The notes beneath the pieces were generated by a model. The model saw nothing but the letters and a program-made list of their open reading frames with translations, ran no database searches and had not been told where the DNA came from. From contig PMOK01000092.1 in NCBI GenBank assembly GCA_003162425.1, positions 4,377 through 68,376 on the forward strand: a stretch of DNA of 64,000 nucleotides. The letters are read 5' to 3'. The position numbers and the translations under genes were made by a program. Of this stretch, positions 25,387 through 33,408 are shown one piece after another. Positions within the stretch are counted from its first letter, which is position 1. Every line of letters starts with the position of its first letter. Source of the stretch: Bryobacterales bacterium. Its GTDB lineage: Bacteria; Acidobacteriota; Terriglobia; Bryobacterales; Bryobacteraceae.

Positions 25387-25983
25387 ATCAGCGACGCCGA
25401 ACGGGATCCGGGTGAAATCACGATTCTCCTGCGACGTTGGCATGGCGGAGATCAGGTGGCGTTTCAGGAACTCGCCCCTCTGGTCTATCCGCACTTGCGC
25501 CAAGTTGCAGCCGCGTATTTGCGGCGCGAGCCGTCCGCCAATACCCTCCAACCAACCGCACTGGTTAACGAGTTATACCTGAAACTGCTTCAGCAGCGAA
25601 ATGCCGATTGGAGCGATCGCGCGCATTTTTTTACCTTCGCGGCCAAAATGATGCGGCGGATTCTGACCGATCATGCCCGCACGGCCAAGGCGGACAAGCG
25701 GGGGGCCGACCTACCGCACGTCCCGCTGAGTGACGAGATGCCCTGGTTGAACGTCAACGGTGACGACGTGATCGACGTTAATCGTGCGCTGGATGAGCTC
25801 GAAAAGCTGGACCCGCGCAAGGTACGGCTGGTGGAGTTGCGCTATTTTCTCGGCTGCACGGTGCCGGAATCGGCAGCGTTGCTGGAGATCTCGACGGCTA
25901 CGGCGGAACGCGACCTTACCATGGTCAGGAGCTGGCTCTATGCGAAACTCAGGCTTCCAGGGAGCTTGGAACCTCCGTTGTGA
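25387..25983 (+). CDS. RNA polymerase sigma factor, X6-type (TIGR02999-like), probable ATC start
   Basis: A sigma factor of about 198 residues of the group common in Acidobacteria and Planctomycetes. Region 2 reads FQELAPLVYPHLRQVAAAYL and LQPTALVNELYLKLL. Then come FFTFAAKMMRRILTDHARTA and region 4 LRYFLGCTVPESAALLEIS. The family block ITILLRRWHGGDQVAFQ is encoded upstream of the first GTG (25456), and no ATG, GTG or TTG exists in frame before it. AGGGAGG (25375-25381) lies five bases before an ATC codon at 25387, giving ISDAERDPGEITILL, so initiation at ATC is proposed. The TPR kinase gene follows after 47 bp, as is usual for this group. Confidence 0.8.
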   Translation: MSDAERDPGEITILLRRWHGGDQVAFQELAPLVYPHLRQVAAAYLRREPSANTLQPTALVNELYLKLLQQRNADWSDRAHFFTFAAKMMRRILTDHARTAKADKRGADLPHVPLSDEMPWLNVNGDDVIDVNRALDELEKLDPRKVRLVELRYFLGCTVPESAALLEISTATAERDLTMVRSWLYAKLRLPGSLEPPL

Positions 25984-26030
25984 GGGGTTTTTGCTGGAAA
26001 CTTCGCGAACTATAATGTGAAGTTTATTCG

Positions 26031-28547
26031 ATGAATCCCACTGGCGTGGCAACGTTGACAGCGGAACGCTGGCGCCGAATGGAGTCCGTCTTCCACGCGG
26101 CGCTCGAACTCGAGGAGTCCGCCCGCCCGGATTTCGTTTTCCGCAGTTGTGACGGCGACGCCGTGCTCCAGGAGGAAGTTGAGCAACTCCTGCTAGCGTT
26201 TCACCAGGCGCGGCAAATCAAATCTCCACCCGCCTTCGCCGGACCGCAACGCGGCGCTTTCGGCGAATACCGGATTGACTGCGAGATCGGCGCGGGCGGC
26301 ATGGGTACGGTTTACCTGGCCCATCGCGCCGACGGCCAGTTCGAGCAAAAGGCGGCGCTGAAAGTGGTGAGCGCCCACCTGCGCTCTCAGTTTTTCGCGG
26401 AACGGTTCCGCACCGAGCGCCAGATCCTGGCCCAGCTCAATCATCCGAATATCACACGGCTTCTGGACGGCGGAGTCAGCGCGGACGGCGACCCGTACCT
26501 GGTGATGGAGTACGTGGACGGACGTCCCATCCACCAATTCTGCGACACACAGCAACTTCCAGTGGCGGACCGCATCCGGCTTTTGCTCCCGGTGTGCTCC
26601 GCGGTCGAATACGCGCATCGCAACCTCATCGTACATCGCGACCTGAAGCCCGGTAACATCTTCGTCACCAGCGAGGGCGTCCCCAAGCTGCTCGATTTCG
26701 GCACAGCAAAGCTGCTGCTCGCAGGCGCAACGGATTCCGCCGCGACGCACTTTGGCTTGATGACGCCGCGTTACGCCAGCCCCGAGCAACTACGCGGCGA
26801 GCCCATCACTACGGCCACGGATGTGTATTCACTCGGCGTGCTGTTGTACGAGCTGGTCACTGGCGCATGGCCCTTCGGCGATCCCGAGTCTCCGATCACC
26901 GGGCTGGAGCGTGCGGTCAAGGACGTCGAGCCAGCCCGTCCGTCCTCTGTGATCACCGACGAAGCCGCCCATCTCCGCTCCGAATCGAAATCGAAGCTGG
27001 GGCGCCTGTTGGAAGGCGACCTGAGCAGTGTCTTGAAAAAGGCAATCGACATGGACCCGCGGCGCCGGTACTCCTCAGTCGAGCATTTCTCCGGCGATTT
27101 GGAGCGCTACCTCCGCGGCGAACCGGTTCTGGCGCGGCGGCAGACACTTTTCTATCGGAGCGCTCGATTTGCGCAGCGCAACCGCTGGGGGATGACTGCG
27201 GGTGTGGTCTTGAGCGCTGTCCTGGCCTTCACGGCTCTCTCCGCTTTGCAACAATACGGACGCAATCAGCAACGCATGGTCCAGGTTCGCGAACTCAGCG
27301 AGTCATACCTCACCGATGTTCTCAACGAGGTAGGCAAGCTTCCTGGCTCGATGAAAGCCCGCTTGCTGATCGTCGACCGGGCCAGGAGGAATCTTGACCA
27401 GTTACTGGCCGAAGCGCCGGGCGATTCCGATTTGCGGCATGCACTGGCAGGCGCATATCTGCAACTCGGGGACATTCAAGGTAGACCTTTCACCGTGAGT
27501 GTTGGAGACACTGCGGGAGCCTTGGCAAGTTACCGCAAAGCCGAAGCTCTAACTTCGGACGCCGGCCCGCGGGACTGGGACCTGCTTGCCATTCTGGTCC
27601 GGGCCCGCCGGACCATCGCTCAGATCGAAATCCGCGCGGGCGAGTATCCGCAGGCCATGACGTTGCTCCAATCGACGCTCGAACCGGCGCGGCGGCTGGC
27701 CATGGAAGCGCCTCGCGATTTCAAAGTGGATGGCAGCCCGGCTGCAACCGCGTTCGTTGAGACGAATGGGATGCTGGGTTATGCCATGCTGACCTCAGCG
27801 AACACCGAATACACCTTAACTGCATTCGAACGGGCCCTGGCCCAGTTCCGCCGGACAGTCGCCATGGCTGAGGAACTTCAAGCGGCCCATCCCGGCATGG
27901 CCGATCTGGCCGGCAAATACAGCCAGTTCGTGGGGTTTGCTCTGGAGGGCCTGGGCGATTTAACCGGTGACGGGAAGTATTTCGGGGAATCCGCTATCGC
28001 GCACCGGCGGACGGTCGAAGGTCTCTGCAAGTCTCGTGAAAGTCAACCGGGGCCGCAGTGGCGCCGAACCTGCGCGGAGGCATGGGGCGAGTTGAGTTGG
28101 GCCTTCCACAATGCGGGCGATGGCGAGCAGGCAATCCCGGCGGCTGGCGAAGCATTAGCGCGCATGGAGAAGTTGGCCGAAGAGGAACCCACCAGCGCCG
28201 AGGCGCAAACGGATTTGACCATTGCCTGTATGCATCTAGGCGCCGCCGAAAACAGTGCGGGCAGATACAGGGAAGCGATCGGCCATTTACGGACGGCGGA
28301 ATCGCGCATGCCGCCCATCAGCCAGATTCCACCGAACGATCCTAGGGGAGCTGTGGAGCTTTATCTCAACATTTACCGGGAGCTGGCCAAGTCGCTCGAG
28401 GAAACACATGACACTGCCGGCGCGGCAAAGGTTCTCGAAAAGGCTCTCGCGGCTGCGGAGGGGCGGAGCACGGTCGCGCGCTGGGAGATCGCGGACCTGC
28501 ACCGGCGGCTCGGCCGGCTCTCAGGGCAACCCACCCATCGCCCGTGA
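26031..28547 (+). CDS. Membrane Ser/Thr protein kinase with TPR-like C-terminal domain
   Basis: An 838-residue Hanks-type kinase. Residues 1-75 form a short helical leader typical of X6-sigma-linked kinases. The kinase domain (about 80-360) has GAGGMGTVYLAH, the Lys in AALKVV, HRDLKPGN near residue 202, LDFGTAK and the APE-like YASPEQL, so it should be active. One transmembrane segment (WGMTAGVVLSAVLAFTALSAL, about 385-405) is followed by a large exported region of alpha-helical TPR-like repeats (for example LRHALAGAYLQLGDIQG). It probably senses an envelope signal and works with the sigma factor directly upstream. A rho-independent terminator overlaps the stop codon. Confidence 0.88.
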   Translation: MNPTGVATLTAERWRRMESVFHAALELEESARPDFVFRSCDGDAVLQEEVEQLLLAFHQARQIKSPPAFAGPQRGAFGEYRIDCEIGAGGMGTVYLAHRADGQFEQKAALKVVSAHLRSQFFAERFRTERQILAQLNHPNITRLLDGGVSADGDPYLVMEYVDGRPIHQFCDTQQLPVADRIRLLLPVCSAVEYAHRNLIVHRDLKPGNIFVTSEGVPKLLDFGTAKLLLAGATDSAATHFGLMTPRYASPEQLRGEPITTATDVYSLGVLLYELVTGAWPFGDPESPITGLERAVKDVEPARPSSVITDEAAHLRSESKSKLGRLLEGDLSSVLKKAIDMDPRRRYSSVEHFSGDLERYLRGEPVLARRQTLFYRSARFAQRNRWGMTAGVVLSAVLAFTALSALQQYGRNQQRMVQVRELSESYLTDVLNEVGKLPGSMKARLLIVDRARRNLDQLLAEAPGDSDLRHALAGAYLQLGDIQGRPFTVSVGDTAGALASYRKAEALTSDAGPRDWDLLAILVRARRTIAQIEIRAGEYPQAMTLLQSTLEPARRLAMEAPRDFKVDGSPAATAFVETNGMLGYAMLTSANTEYTLTAFERALAQFRRTVAMAEELQAAHPGMADLAGKYSQFVGFALEGLGDLTGDGKYFGESAIAHRRTVEGLCKSRESQPGPQWRRTCAEAWGELSWAFHNAGDGEQAIPAAGEALARMEKLAEEEPTSAEAQTDLTIACMHLGAAENSAGRYREAIGHLRTAESRMPPISQIPPNDPRGAVELYLNIYRELAKSLEETHDTAGAAKVLEKALAAAEGRSTVARWEIADLHRRLGRLSGQPTHRP

Positions 28548-28556
28548 TGGGTTTTT
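28533..28556 (+). terminator. Rho-independent terminator of the kinase gene
   Basis: ACCCATC (28533-28539) pairs with GATGGGT (28546-28552) around a six-base loop and is followed by a run of T. It overlaps the kinase stop codon at 28545-28547 and isolates the PEP-CTERM gene downstream. Confidence 0.75.
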
Positions 28557-28611
28557 CATTCCGATTGCGCGGTCTCTGTTGCCGTGCTTTTTTGCACTGC
28601 TCGGAGGAAAT

Positions 28612-29382
28612 ATGAAAGTTCTGCGATTCTTATCTGCTGCCACTTTGCTCTGCACCGCCAGCTTCGTGCAGGCCGACACAATAACTATTCTCAACCCCAG
28701 CTTCGAGGCCGACGTCCTCGCTTGTTCGCCCGGGCCGGGCTGCGCTACCGACGACACCCTTACGGATTGGACCGCATCTACAGCCAACCCCAGCGGCTTC
28801 AGCGGTGGAGGTGTCGCATTCAACAATTTCGGCGTTTACAAACCTGGAACGGCTGAGTATCCGGGCGGTGTTCCCGACGGCGTTAACGTGGCCTATCTGT
28901 CAACAAACGTGTACAACGTTTCGATCTCACAAGTCCTCGGGTCGGACTTGATGGCCAACGATACGTACACACTCACCGGGTTTGTTGGCATCCGGAAGGA
29001 CACGAGTGTGATCCCACCCGGCATTGGGGACTTCGGCTACAATGTCGCGCTGGAGGCCAACGGGACCGTGCTTAACTCACTAGTGAACGAAGGAAAGGTC
29101 AATGCCTTCCTTACGCCAGGCACGTTCGTCCCATTCACGGTTACCTTCAACTCCGGCTCAACCCCAGCCCAGCTAGGCCAGGCATTAGAAATCGTCCTGA
29201 CGGACGATGGCAGTGGCAATCAATTCGAGCCCTCTGAGATTGACTTCGACAAGCTTTCCTTGACCGATACTTCGCAATCAGGCGGAGGCTCAACCGTTCC
29301 CGAACCATCTCTGGGCCTCGTGTTAGCGGCGGCAATGGTTGGCATCTGCGCCATTCACCGGCGGCGCCGGGCTACGGTCTAA
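28612..29382 (+). CDS. PEP-CTERM sorting-signal protein
   Basis: A 256-residue exported protein. It has a signal peptide (about 1-20; ATLLCTASFVQA), then a beta-rich domain (ITILNPSFEADV, LTDWTAS, FEPSEIDFDKLSL) resembling carbohydrate-binding-like PEP-CTERM domains. It ends in a sorting signal: VPEPS, a hydrophobic helix (LGLVLAAAMVGICAI) and HRRRR. The signal is recognised by an EpsH/XrtA exosortase, usually with exopolysaccharide, and none is in this window. GGAGGAA lies just before the ATG. A longer upstream frame overlapping the kinase is rejected. Confidence 0.85.
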   Translation: MKVLRFLSAATLLCTASFVQADTITILNPSFEADVLACSPGPGCATDDTLTDWTASTANPSGFSGGGVAFNNFGVYKPGTAEYPGGVPDGVNVAYLSTNVYNVSISQVLGSDLMANDTYTLTGFVGIRKDTSVIPPGIGDFGYNVALEANGTVLNSLVNEGKVNAFLTPGTFVPFTVTFNSGSTPAQLGQALEIVLTDDGSGNQFEPSEIDFDKLSLTDTSQSGGGSTVPEPSLGLVLAAAMVGICAIHRRRRATV

Positions 29383-29417
29383 AGAGCGGGCCGCGTCTTA
29401 GCTGGATGCAGTAACGT

Positions 29418-30437
29418 TTAGCGGCCGCGGCCGCCTCCGCCACCATGGAATCCGCCGCCTCCACTGCTGAAGCCGTGAGCGCTGAATCCGCTGCCGCGAC
29501 TAAAGCCGCCGGTACTGCCAGCGCCGCCGCTGTGCGCGTGCCCAACGAATGCGGTTGACTGGCCACCAGGTCTGTAAGCGGGATGGTAGCCGGGTCCGAA
29601 GTGCTGGTGATGATAGCCGCCGTACCCGTAGCCAAAGTACGGAGCTCCAAACGCGAACCAGGGAGAGTAGAAGCCCCACCCGAACGGATCGAAGAAGATT
29701 CCATCGCCGGGGATGAATGTGTAAGCATCGAACCCAGGGTTCCAATACCAGCCGTCGCCATACCAGACGGCAGGCGCAAAGCCGCTGGCGCCCGCGTATC
29801 TCCGTGCTGCATCCACGTTGGCTTCCGCCAAATAAGAGGACCGCAGGCTAGCCCACCTGTAGAAATCGTCCGTGTACGCGGTTTTGTCGAACTTCTGTGA
29901 CTTCAACTTTCCGGTGGCGTTCAGGCTGAGTTGGCGCCCGCTCTTCACTTCAATCTGGTGACCGCCTAGTTGAACTACAGCTTTACCGTCGAAGACACGT
30001 ATCAGGCCTCGGTCCGCATCGAAATCATACAAGCCGGCCTTTTCGAGCTGCGTGCTTGCGCTGTTTTCACCAATGCGAATGTTGTTTTGCGGCCGGATCT
30101 GGTTCACTTCCACGATGGCGCGGCCTTTGTTCAGCGTCATTATCGTATCCGCCAAACCTGGTGACACCATCGGGATTGAACTGTTATTGTTGACTCGCAA
30201 AATGATACCGGGCGTCAACAGGAGTTCCGCTCTTCCGCTTTGCGTTGAGAGCGATTGGCCAGCCGCCAATTTAGCGGATCCAACCGAGTTTTCGGTAAGG
30301 GCCTGCGCGCCGATGGACACTTGTCCTTCGATGTAATTGATCGTTCCGGGTTGCGGAGGGCCAGAGCCCCAGGCGGGATTCAACAGCAGTGGGGCCAGGA
30401 GAAACCCTCCAAGCATTTTCGACCATGAGCGTTTCAT
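29418..30437 (-). CDS. Exported FecR-domain protein with Gly/His-rich tail
   Basis: A 339-residue protein with a signal peptide (about 1-24). A FecR-like domain (about 30-175) has INYIEGQVSIGAQAL, AELLLTPGIILRVNNNSSI and IRVFDGKAVVQLGGHQIEVKSG. A low-complexity aromatic region (WYGDGWYWNPGFDAYTF, PYFGYGYGGYHHQH) precedes a Gly/Ser/His-rich tail ending FHGGGGGRGR. There is no FecI-type sigma factor beside it, so this is probably an envelope structural or signalling FecR domain, not an iron regulator. It is divergent from the DUF3300 gene at 30723, with 285 bp between them. The tail composition resembles both DUF3300 proteins nearby. Confidence 0.75.
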   Translation of the reverse strand: MKRSWSKMLGGFLLAPLLLNPAWGSGPPQPGTINYIEGQVSIGAQALTENSVGSAKLAAGQSLSTQSGRAELLLTPGIILRVNNNSSIPMVSPGLADTIMTLNKGRAIVEVNQIRPQNNIRIGENSASTQLEKAGLYDFDADRGLIRVFDGKAVVQLGGHQIEVKSGRQLSLNATGKLKSQKFDKTAYTDDFYRWASLRSSYLAEANVDAARRYAGASGFAPAVWYGDGWYWNPGFDAYTFIPGDGIFFDPFGWGFYSPWFAFGAPYFGYGYGGYHHQHFGPGYHPAYRPGGQSTAFVGHAHSGGAGSTGGFSRGSGFSAHGFSSGGGGFHGGGGGRGR

Positions 30438-30722
30438 AACGTCCCTAAGCCTCCATCTATTGGATGTGGCGGCTGAAGAAGCAGTTCCTACTGATGGCTC
30501 AGTAGAAGCAACACACCGTAGTTGGTAGGTTGCAATTCAGCAGCCCGGTGGTATTCGGCCAGTCTCCCCCAAGCCGTCAGTCCGCGTAAACGCTGTTGCT
30601 AAAGCACTTGGAGTTTGGCCCCGAAGCTGCCTTCTTCTGGGCGAGGCGTTATGCAACGAAATATTGAAAGCATCGGAGTTTCGACGGCGCGCGTCTATTT
30701 GAGTAGCGAAGGAGGTAGAGGG

Positions 30723-32141
30723 ATGAAACACAAAAATTCAATCTTGCAGCAGGGGCTGGGCATACTTTGTATGATGCTCTTGCTTGTGTTTTCCGCTGGC
30801 GCACCATTGGCTGCCCAAGACCAAGAGCAAGGATCCTCACAGCCGCCTGCGCCGCCCGCACAACAGTTCTCGCCCGATCAGTTGAACGCCATGGTGGCGC
30901 CAATCGCGCTTTACCCGGATAATTTAATAAGCCAGGTGCTGGTGGCGAGCACCTATCCGCTCGAAGTGGTGGAAGCGGGACAATGGCTGCAACAAAATAG
31001 GAATCTCCAGGGCTCGCAACTGGTGGACGCCGCGCGCCAACAGAATTGGGATCCGAGCATACAAGCGCTGGTAGTTTTTCCGGATGTTCTCAATCGGTTG
31101 AATTCCGACATTCGATGGACTACCGATTTGGGAAATGCGTTCTTGGCTCAGCAGGCGGACGTTATGAATGCCGTGCAGCACTTGCGCGCGGAAGCGCGAG
31201 CGAATGGCAAACTCAATTCGAACGGGCAAGAGACGGTCACGACACAGACGCAAGGCGACCAGACTGCGATTCAAATCCAGCCGGCTGATCCTCAGGTGGT
31301 CTATGTGCCGACGTACAATCCAGAATATGTCTGGGGACCGCCAGACTATGGTTACTACCCTCCGCTCTACTATCCAGGATTTGGATTCGGCTTCGGGCCG
31401 GGGATCTACATTGGTGGATTCTTCGGCGGATTGGGATGGGGCGGCTGGGGTTGGGGGCCGAATTGGTTCGGCTGTTCAGTTTTCGTGAACGGCAACTTCT
31501 TCAACCATTACGGCTTTAGAGGCGGCGGGTATGGCGGCGGCCGCGCGAACTGGGCATTCAATCCGGCGCACCGCATGGGAGTGGGGTATTCGAACCGAGC
31601 AGTGGCGAATCGATTCGGCGGTAATTTCGCAGGACGCAGTAGCTACGCGAATCGCGGAAACTTCGCTGCGGGCAGCAGGTTCCAAACATCACAGGGTTCA
31701 TCGGCTGCGAGATCAGGCCAGGGAAGTGGTTTCAGAAGTTCCGGATCTCAACCGAGTTATCGGTCCAGCCCATCGAATGGCGCGAGCAGCTCGTTTCGCT
31801 CGGCTCCATCCTACGGCGGCGGGTACAGCGGAGGCCGCACGGCTCCATCCTACGGCAGCGGGTACAGCGGCGCCCGCACGGCTCCATCCTACGGCGGCGC
31901 GTACAGTGGCGCCCGCACGGCTCCATCCTACGGCGGCGCGTACAACGGAGCCCGCACGGCTCCCAGTTATCGCTCTGCTCCGTCCTCGAGTGGTGGCGGA
32001 TCTCGCTCAGCTCCTTCCGTTAGTCATGGAAGCAGTTTCCATGGTGGAGGCGGAGGCGGTGGTGGTTTTCACGGCGGTGGTGGAGGCGGCGGTTCGCATG
32101 GCGGTGGTGGAGGCGGTTCGCATGGTGGCGGCCACCGGTAA
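30723..32141 (+). CDS. DUF3300 exported protein with repeat-rich Gly/Ser tail
   Basis: A 472-residue protein. A signal peptide (about 1-32; LLLVFSAGAPLAAQ) is followed by a DUF3300 domain (about 50-290). Hallmarks are MVAPIALYPDNLISQVLVAS, NWDPSIQALVVFPDVLNRL, DIRWTTDLGNAFLAQQADVM and VVYVPTYNPEYVWGPP. A Gly/Trp-rich stretch, a tandem 13-residue repeat (APSYGGxYSGxRT) and a Gly/His tail complete it. The ATG at 30723 has GAAGGAGGT upstream. A bifurcated hairpin after the stop is a likely terminator. The domain is common in Gram-negative envelopes but its function is not known to me. Confidence 0.85.
   Translation: MKHKNSILQQGLGILCMMLLLVFSAGAPLAAQDQEQGSSQPPAPPAQQFSPDQLNAMVAPIALYPDNLISQVLVASTYPLEVVEAGQWLQQNRNLQGSQLVDAARQQNWDPSIQALVVFPDVLNRLNSDIRWTTDLGNAFLAQQADVMNAVQHLRAEARANGKLNSNGQETVTTQTQGDQTAIQIQPADPQVVYVPTYNPEYVWGPPDYGYYPPLYYPGFGFGFGPGIYIGGFFGGLGWGGWGWGPNWFGCSVFVNGNFFNHYGFRGGGYGGGRANWAFNPAHRMGVGYSNRAVANRFGGNFAGRSSYANRGNFAAGSRFQTSQGSSAARSGQGSGFRSSGSQPSYRSSPSNGASSSFRSAPSYGGGYSGGRTAPSYGSGYSGARTAPSYGGAYSGARTAPSYGGAYNGARTAPSYRSAPSSSGGGSRSAPSVSHGSSFHGGGGGGGGFHGGGGGGGSHGGGGGGSHGGGHR
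31801..31956 (+). repeat. 39-bp tandem repeat, four copies, in coding sequence
   Basis: Units start at 31801, 31840, 31879 and 31918 and begin CGGCTCCATCCTACGGCG. They encode a 13-residue Ala-Pro-Ser-Tyr-Gly-Gly... module. Copies differ at only a few bases, which suggests recent expansion. A partial fifth unit follows at 31957. Confidence 0.85.
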
Positions 32142-32167
32142 CACCTGTTCGATAACGGCGTGATGAA

Positions 32168-32209
32168 AAGGCCGGCGTATTGGGTTTCAAAGCCCATCGC
32201 GCCGGCCTT
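32168..32209 (+). terminator. Bifurcated hairpin after the DUF3300 gene
   Basis: AAGGCCGGCG (32168-32177) pairs with CGCCGGCCTT (32200-32209). An inner TGGG/CCCA stem around TTTCAAAG lies inside. It sits 27 bp after the stop. The downstream side has CGCCTTTC but no strong T-run. Confidence 0.6.
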
Positions 32210-32238
32210 CGCCTTTCTACCGACCGCTGGTTTGTGCT

Positions 32239-32258
32239 AATACCAGACTCCTGGTATT
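32239..32258. promoter_or_regulatory. Inverted repeat AATACCA-N6-TGGTATT, candidate operator
   Basis: A perfect 7-bp inverted repeat around a 6-bp spacer. It ends 42 bp before the receiver gene ATG. A near-identical site lies the same distance upstream of the histidine kinase gene (34851-34870). Confidence 0.6.
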
Positions 32259-32300
32259 CAATGCCAACGGCCTCTCCCGTACCATCGAATCGAGAGCTTC

Positions 32301-32750
32301 ATGTGGCACCTTGCCGAAATCCTTCCGAGACGCCACCGGAGTTCGATCCCGGTTGTCACAATACTCTGTCTCCTCGGCGAAGGTCCGGACCGTTCGCTAA
32401 TGACGGGGGTTTGCCATCGCAATCAATGGGGAGTCTCCTTCTCGAAAACACGGGAAGAAGCCGAGCGATTCCTGCAGAAGTTCAAACCGCAAATAATGCT
32501 CTTCGACCGAGACATAGCAGGCGCGGACTGGCGGAGCTTCGTGACCGGCTTCGCCGCGGCATCCGGAGGAGCGTGCATCATGCTGGTCTCGAAAGTCATT
32601 GACGACTATCTCTGGAGTGAACTTGTCACATACGGCGGTTACGAGGTGGTGCGGAAACCGCTTCGGGAAGATGAAGTGTCACGCGCAGTGAGAATGGCGT
32701 GGTCTTACTGGAGCAGTGCGGCAAAACGGGCTTCGAGCACTACGAAATAA
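32301..32750 (+). CDS. Single-domain response-regulator receiver-like protein
   Basis: A 149-residue protein with a degenerate receiver domain (about 35-140). The likely phosphoacceptor Asp lies in IMLFDRDIAGADW. The Thr/Ser-type strand is CIMLVSKVIDD and the conserved Lys is in VVRKPLREDEV. The acidic pair at the start of normal receivers is not evident, so phosphorylation is uncertain. It has no output domain. Its 3' end overlaps the convergent LuxR-type regulator by 11 bp. The shared upstream inverted repeat ties it to the kinase gene at 33362. The ATG at 32301 is the first good start, but a later one is possible. Confidence 0.65.
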   Translation: MWHLAEILPRRHRSSIPVVTILCLLGEGPDRSLMTGVCHRNQWGVSFSKTREEAERFLQKFKPQIMLFDRDIAGADWRSFVTGFAAASGGACIMLVSKVIDDYLWSELVTYGGYEVVRKPLREDEVSRAVRMAWSYWSSAAKRASSTTK

Positions 32751-33408
32751 CGCCCTTTCGTACGGCGTAGAGAATCAATTCCGCGGGGCTGTGTAGACCT
32801 AGTTTCTCCTGCAGATTTCTGCGGTGCGTTTCCACCGTGTAAAGGCTGAGGTTCAGGGAGGCCGCGATTTCTTTGTTCGATTTACCTTCGGCACTGAGTT
32901 GTAGAATCTCCCGCTCGCGAGAGGTTAGCAGATCGTAGCTGTCATCCACTCCTCGCGTTCTGATTTCGCGGATATAATCCTCCACTAACATTTTGCTGAT
33001 TTCAGGACTAAAAAATGTTTTCCCTTGGCAGACGGTGCGGATGGCTTCAATCAGGTCGCCTTCTGCGGAATCCTTCAGCAGATATCCTTTGGCCCCTGCC
33101 TTAAGGGCGCGGAGAACATAGCTTTCGTCGGAATGCATGCTGAGGATCACCACGGCGGTTTGGGGGCATTGCGAGATGATGCGCTGAGCGGCCTCGATGC
33201 CGCTCAGATTGGGCATGGCGATATCCAGAACCGCAACGTCAGGCTTGGTCTCTTCCGCCTTCGCAACCGCCTGCCTGCCATCGGCGGCTTCGGCTACCAC
33301 GGTGAACTCGGCTTGACTCTCCAGCAAAAGCCGCAGACCTTTGCGCATCACGTTGTGATCGTCAGCTAACAAGATGCGAATCTGTTTCACGTAGGTTCCC
33401 GTTTCCAT
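32740..33408 (-). CDS. NarL/LuxR-family response regulator
   Basis: A 222-residue regulator. The receiver domain (about 12-130) has the acidic pair in LLADDHNVMRKGL, the phosphoacceptor Asp in VAVLDIAMPNLSG, a VVILSMHSDESYV strand and the Lys in AGAKGYLLKDS. The LuxR-type HTH (about 155-215) reads LTSREREILQLSAEGKSNKE, then IAASLNLSLYTVETHRRNL. The ATG at 33408 has GGTGGAG nine bases upstream; an ATG at 33417 and a GTG at 33387 are alternatives. It overlaps the kinase gene by 47 bp, so the two are translated from one mRNA. It should be phosphorylated by the kinase encoded upstream. Confidence 0.9.
   Translation of the reverse strand: METGTYVKQIRILLADDHNVMRKGLRLLLESQAEFTVVAEAADGRQAVAKAEETKPDVAVLDIAMPNLSGIEAAQRIISQCPQTAVVILSMHSDESYVLRALKAGAKGYLLKDSAEGDLIEAIRTVCQGKTFFSPEISKMLVEDYIREIRTRGVDDSYDLLTSREREILQLSAEGKSNKEIAASLNLSLYTVETHRRNLQEKLGLHSPAELILYAVRKGVIS

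Noticed and set aside
31801-32130. CRISPR-like array from regular repeats
   Set aside because: The regular units are 39 bp with no spacers between them and are in frame with a coding sequence.
31531-32163. 210-codon frame inside the DUF3300 gene
   Set aside because: A shifted frame of the repeat-rich tail; composition follows from the tandem repeats.
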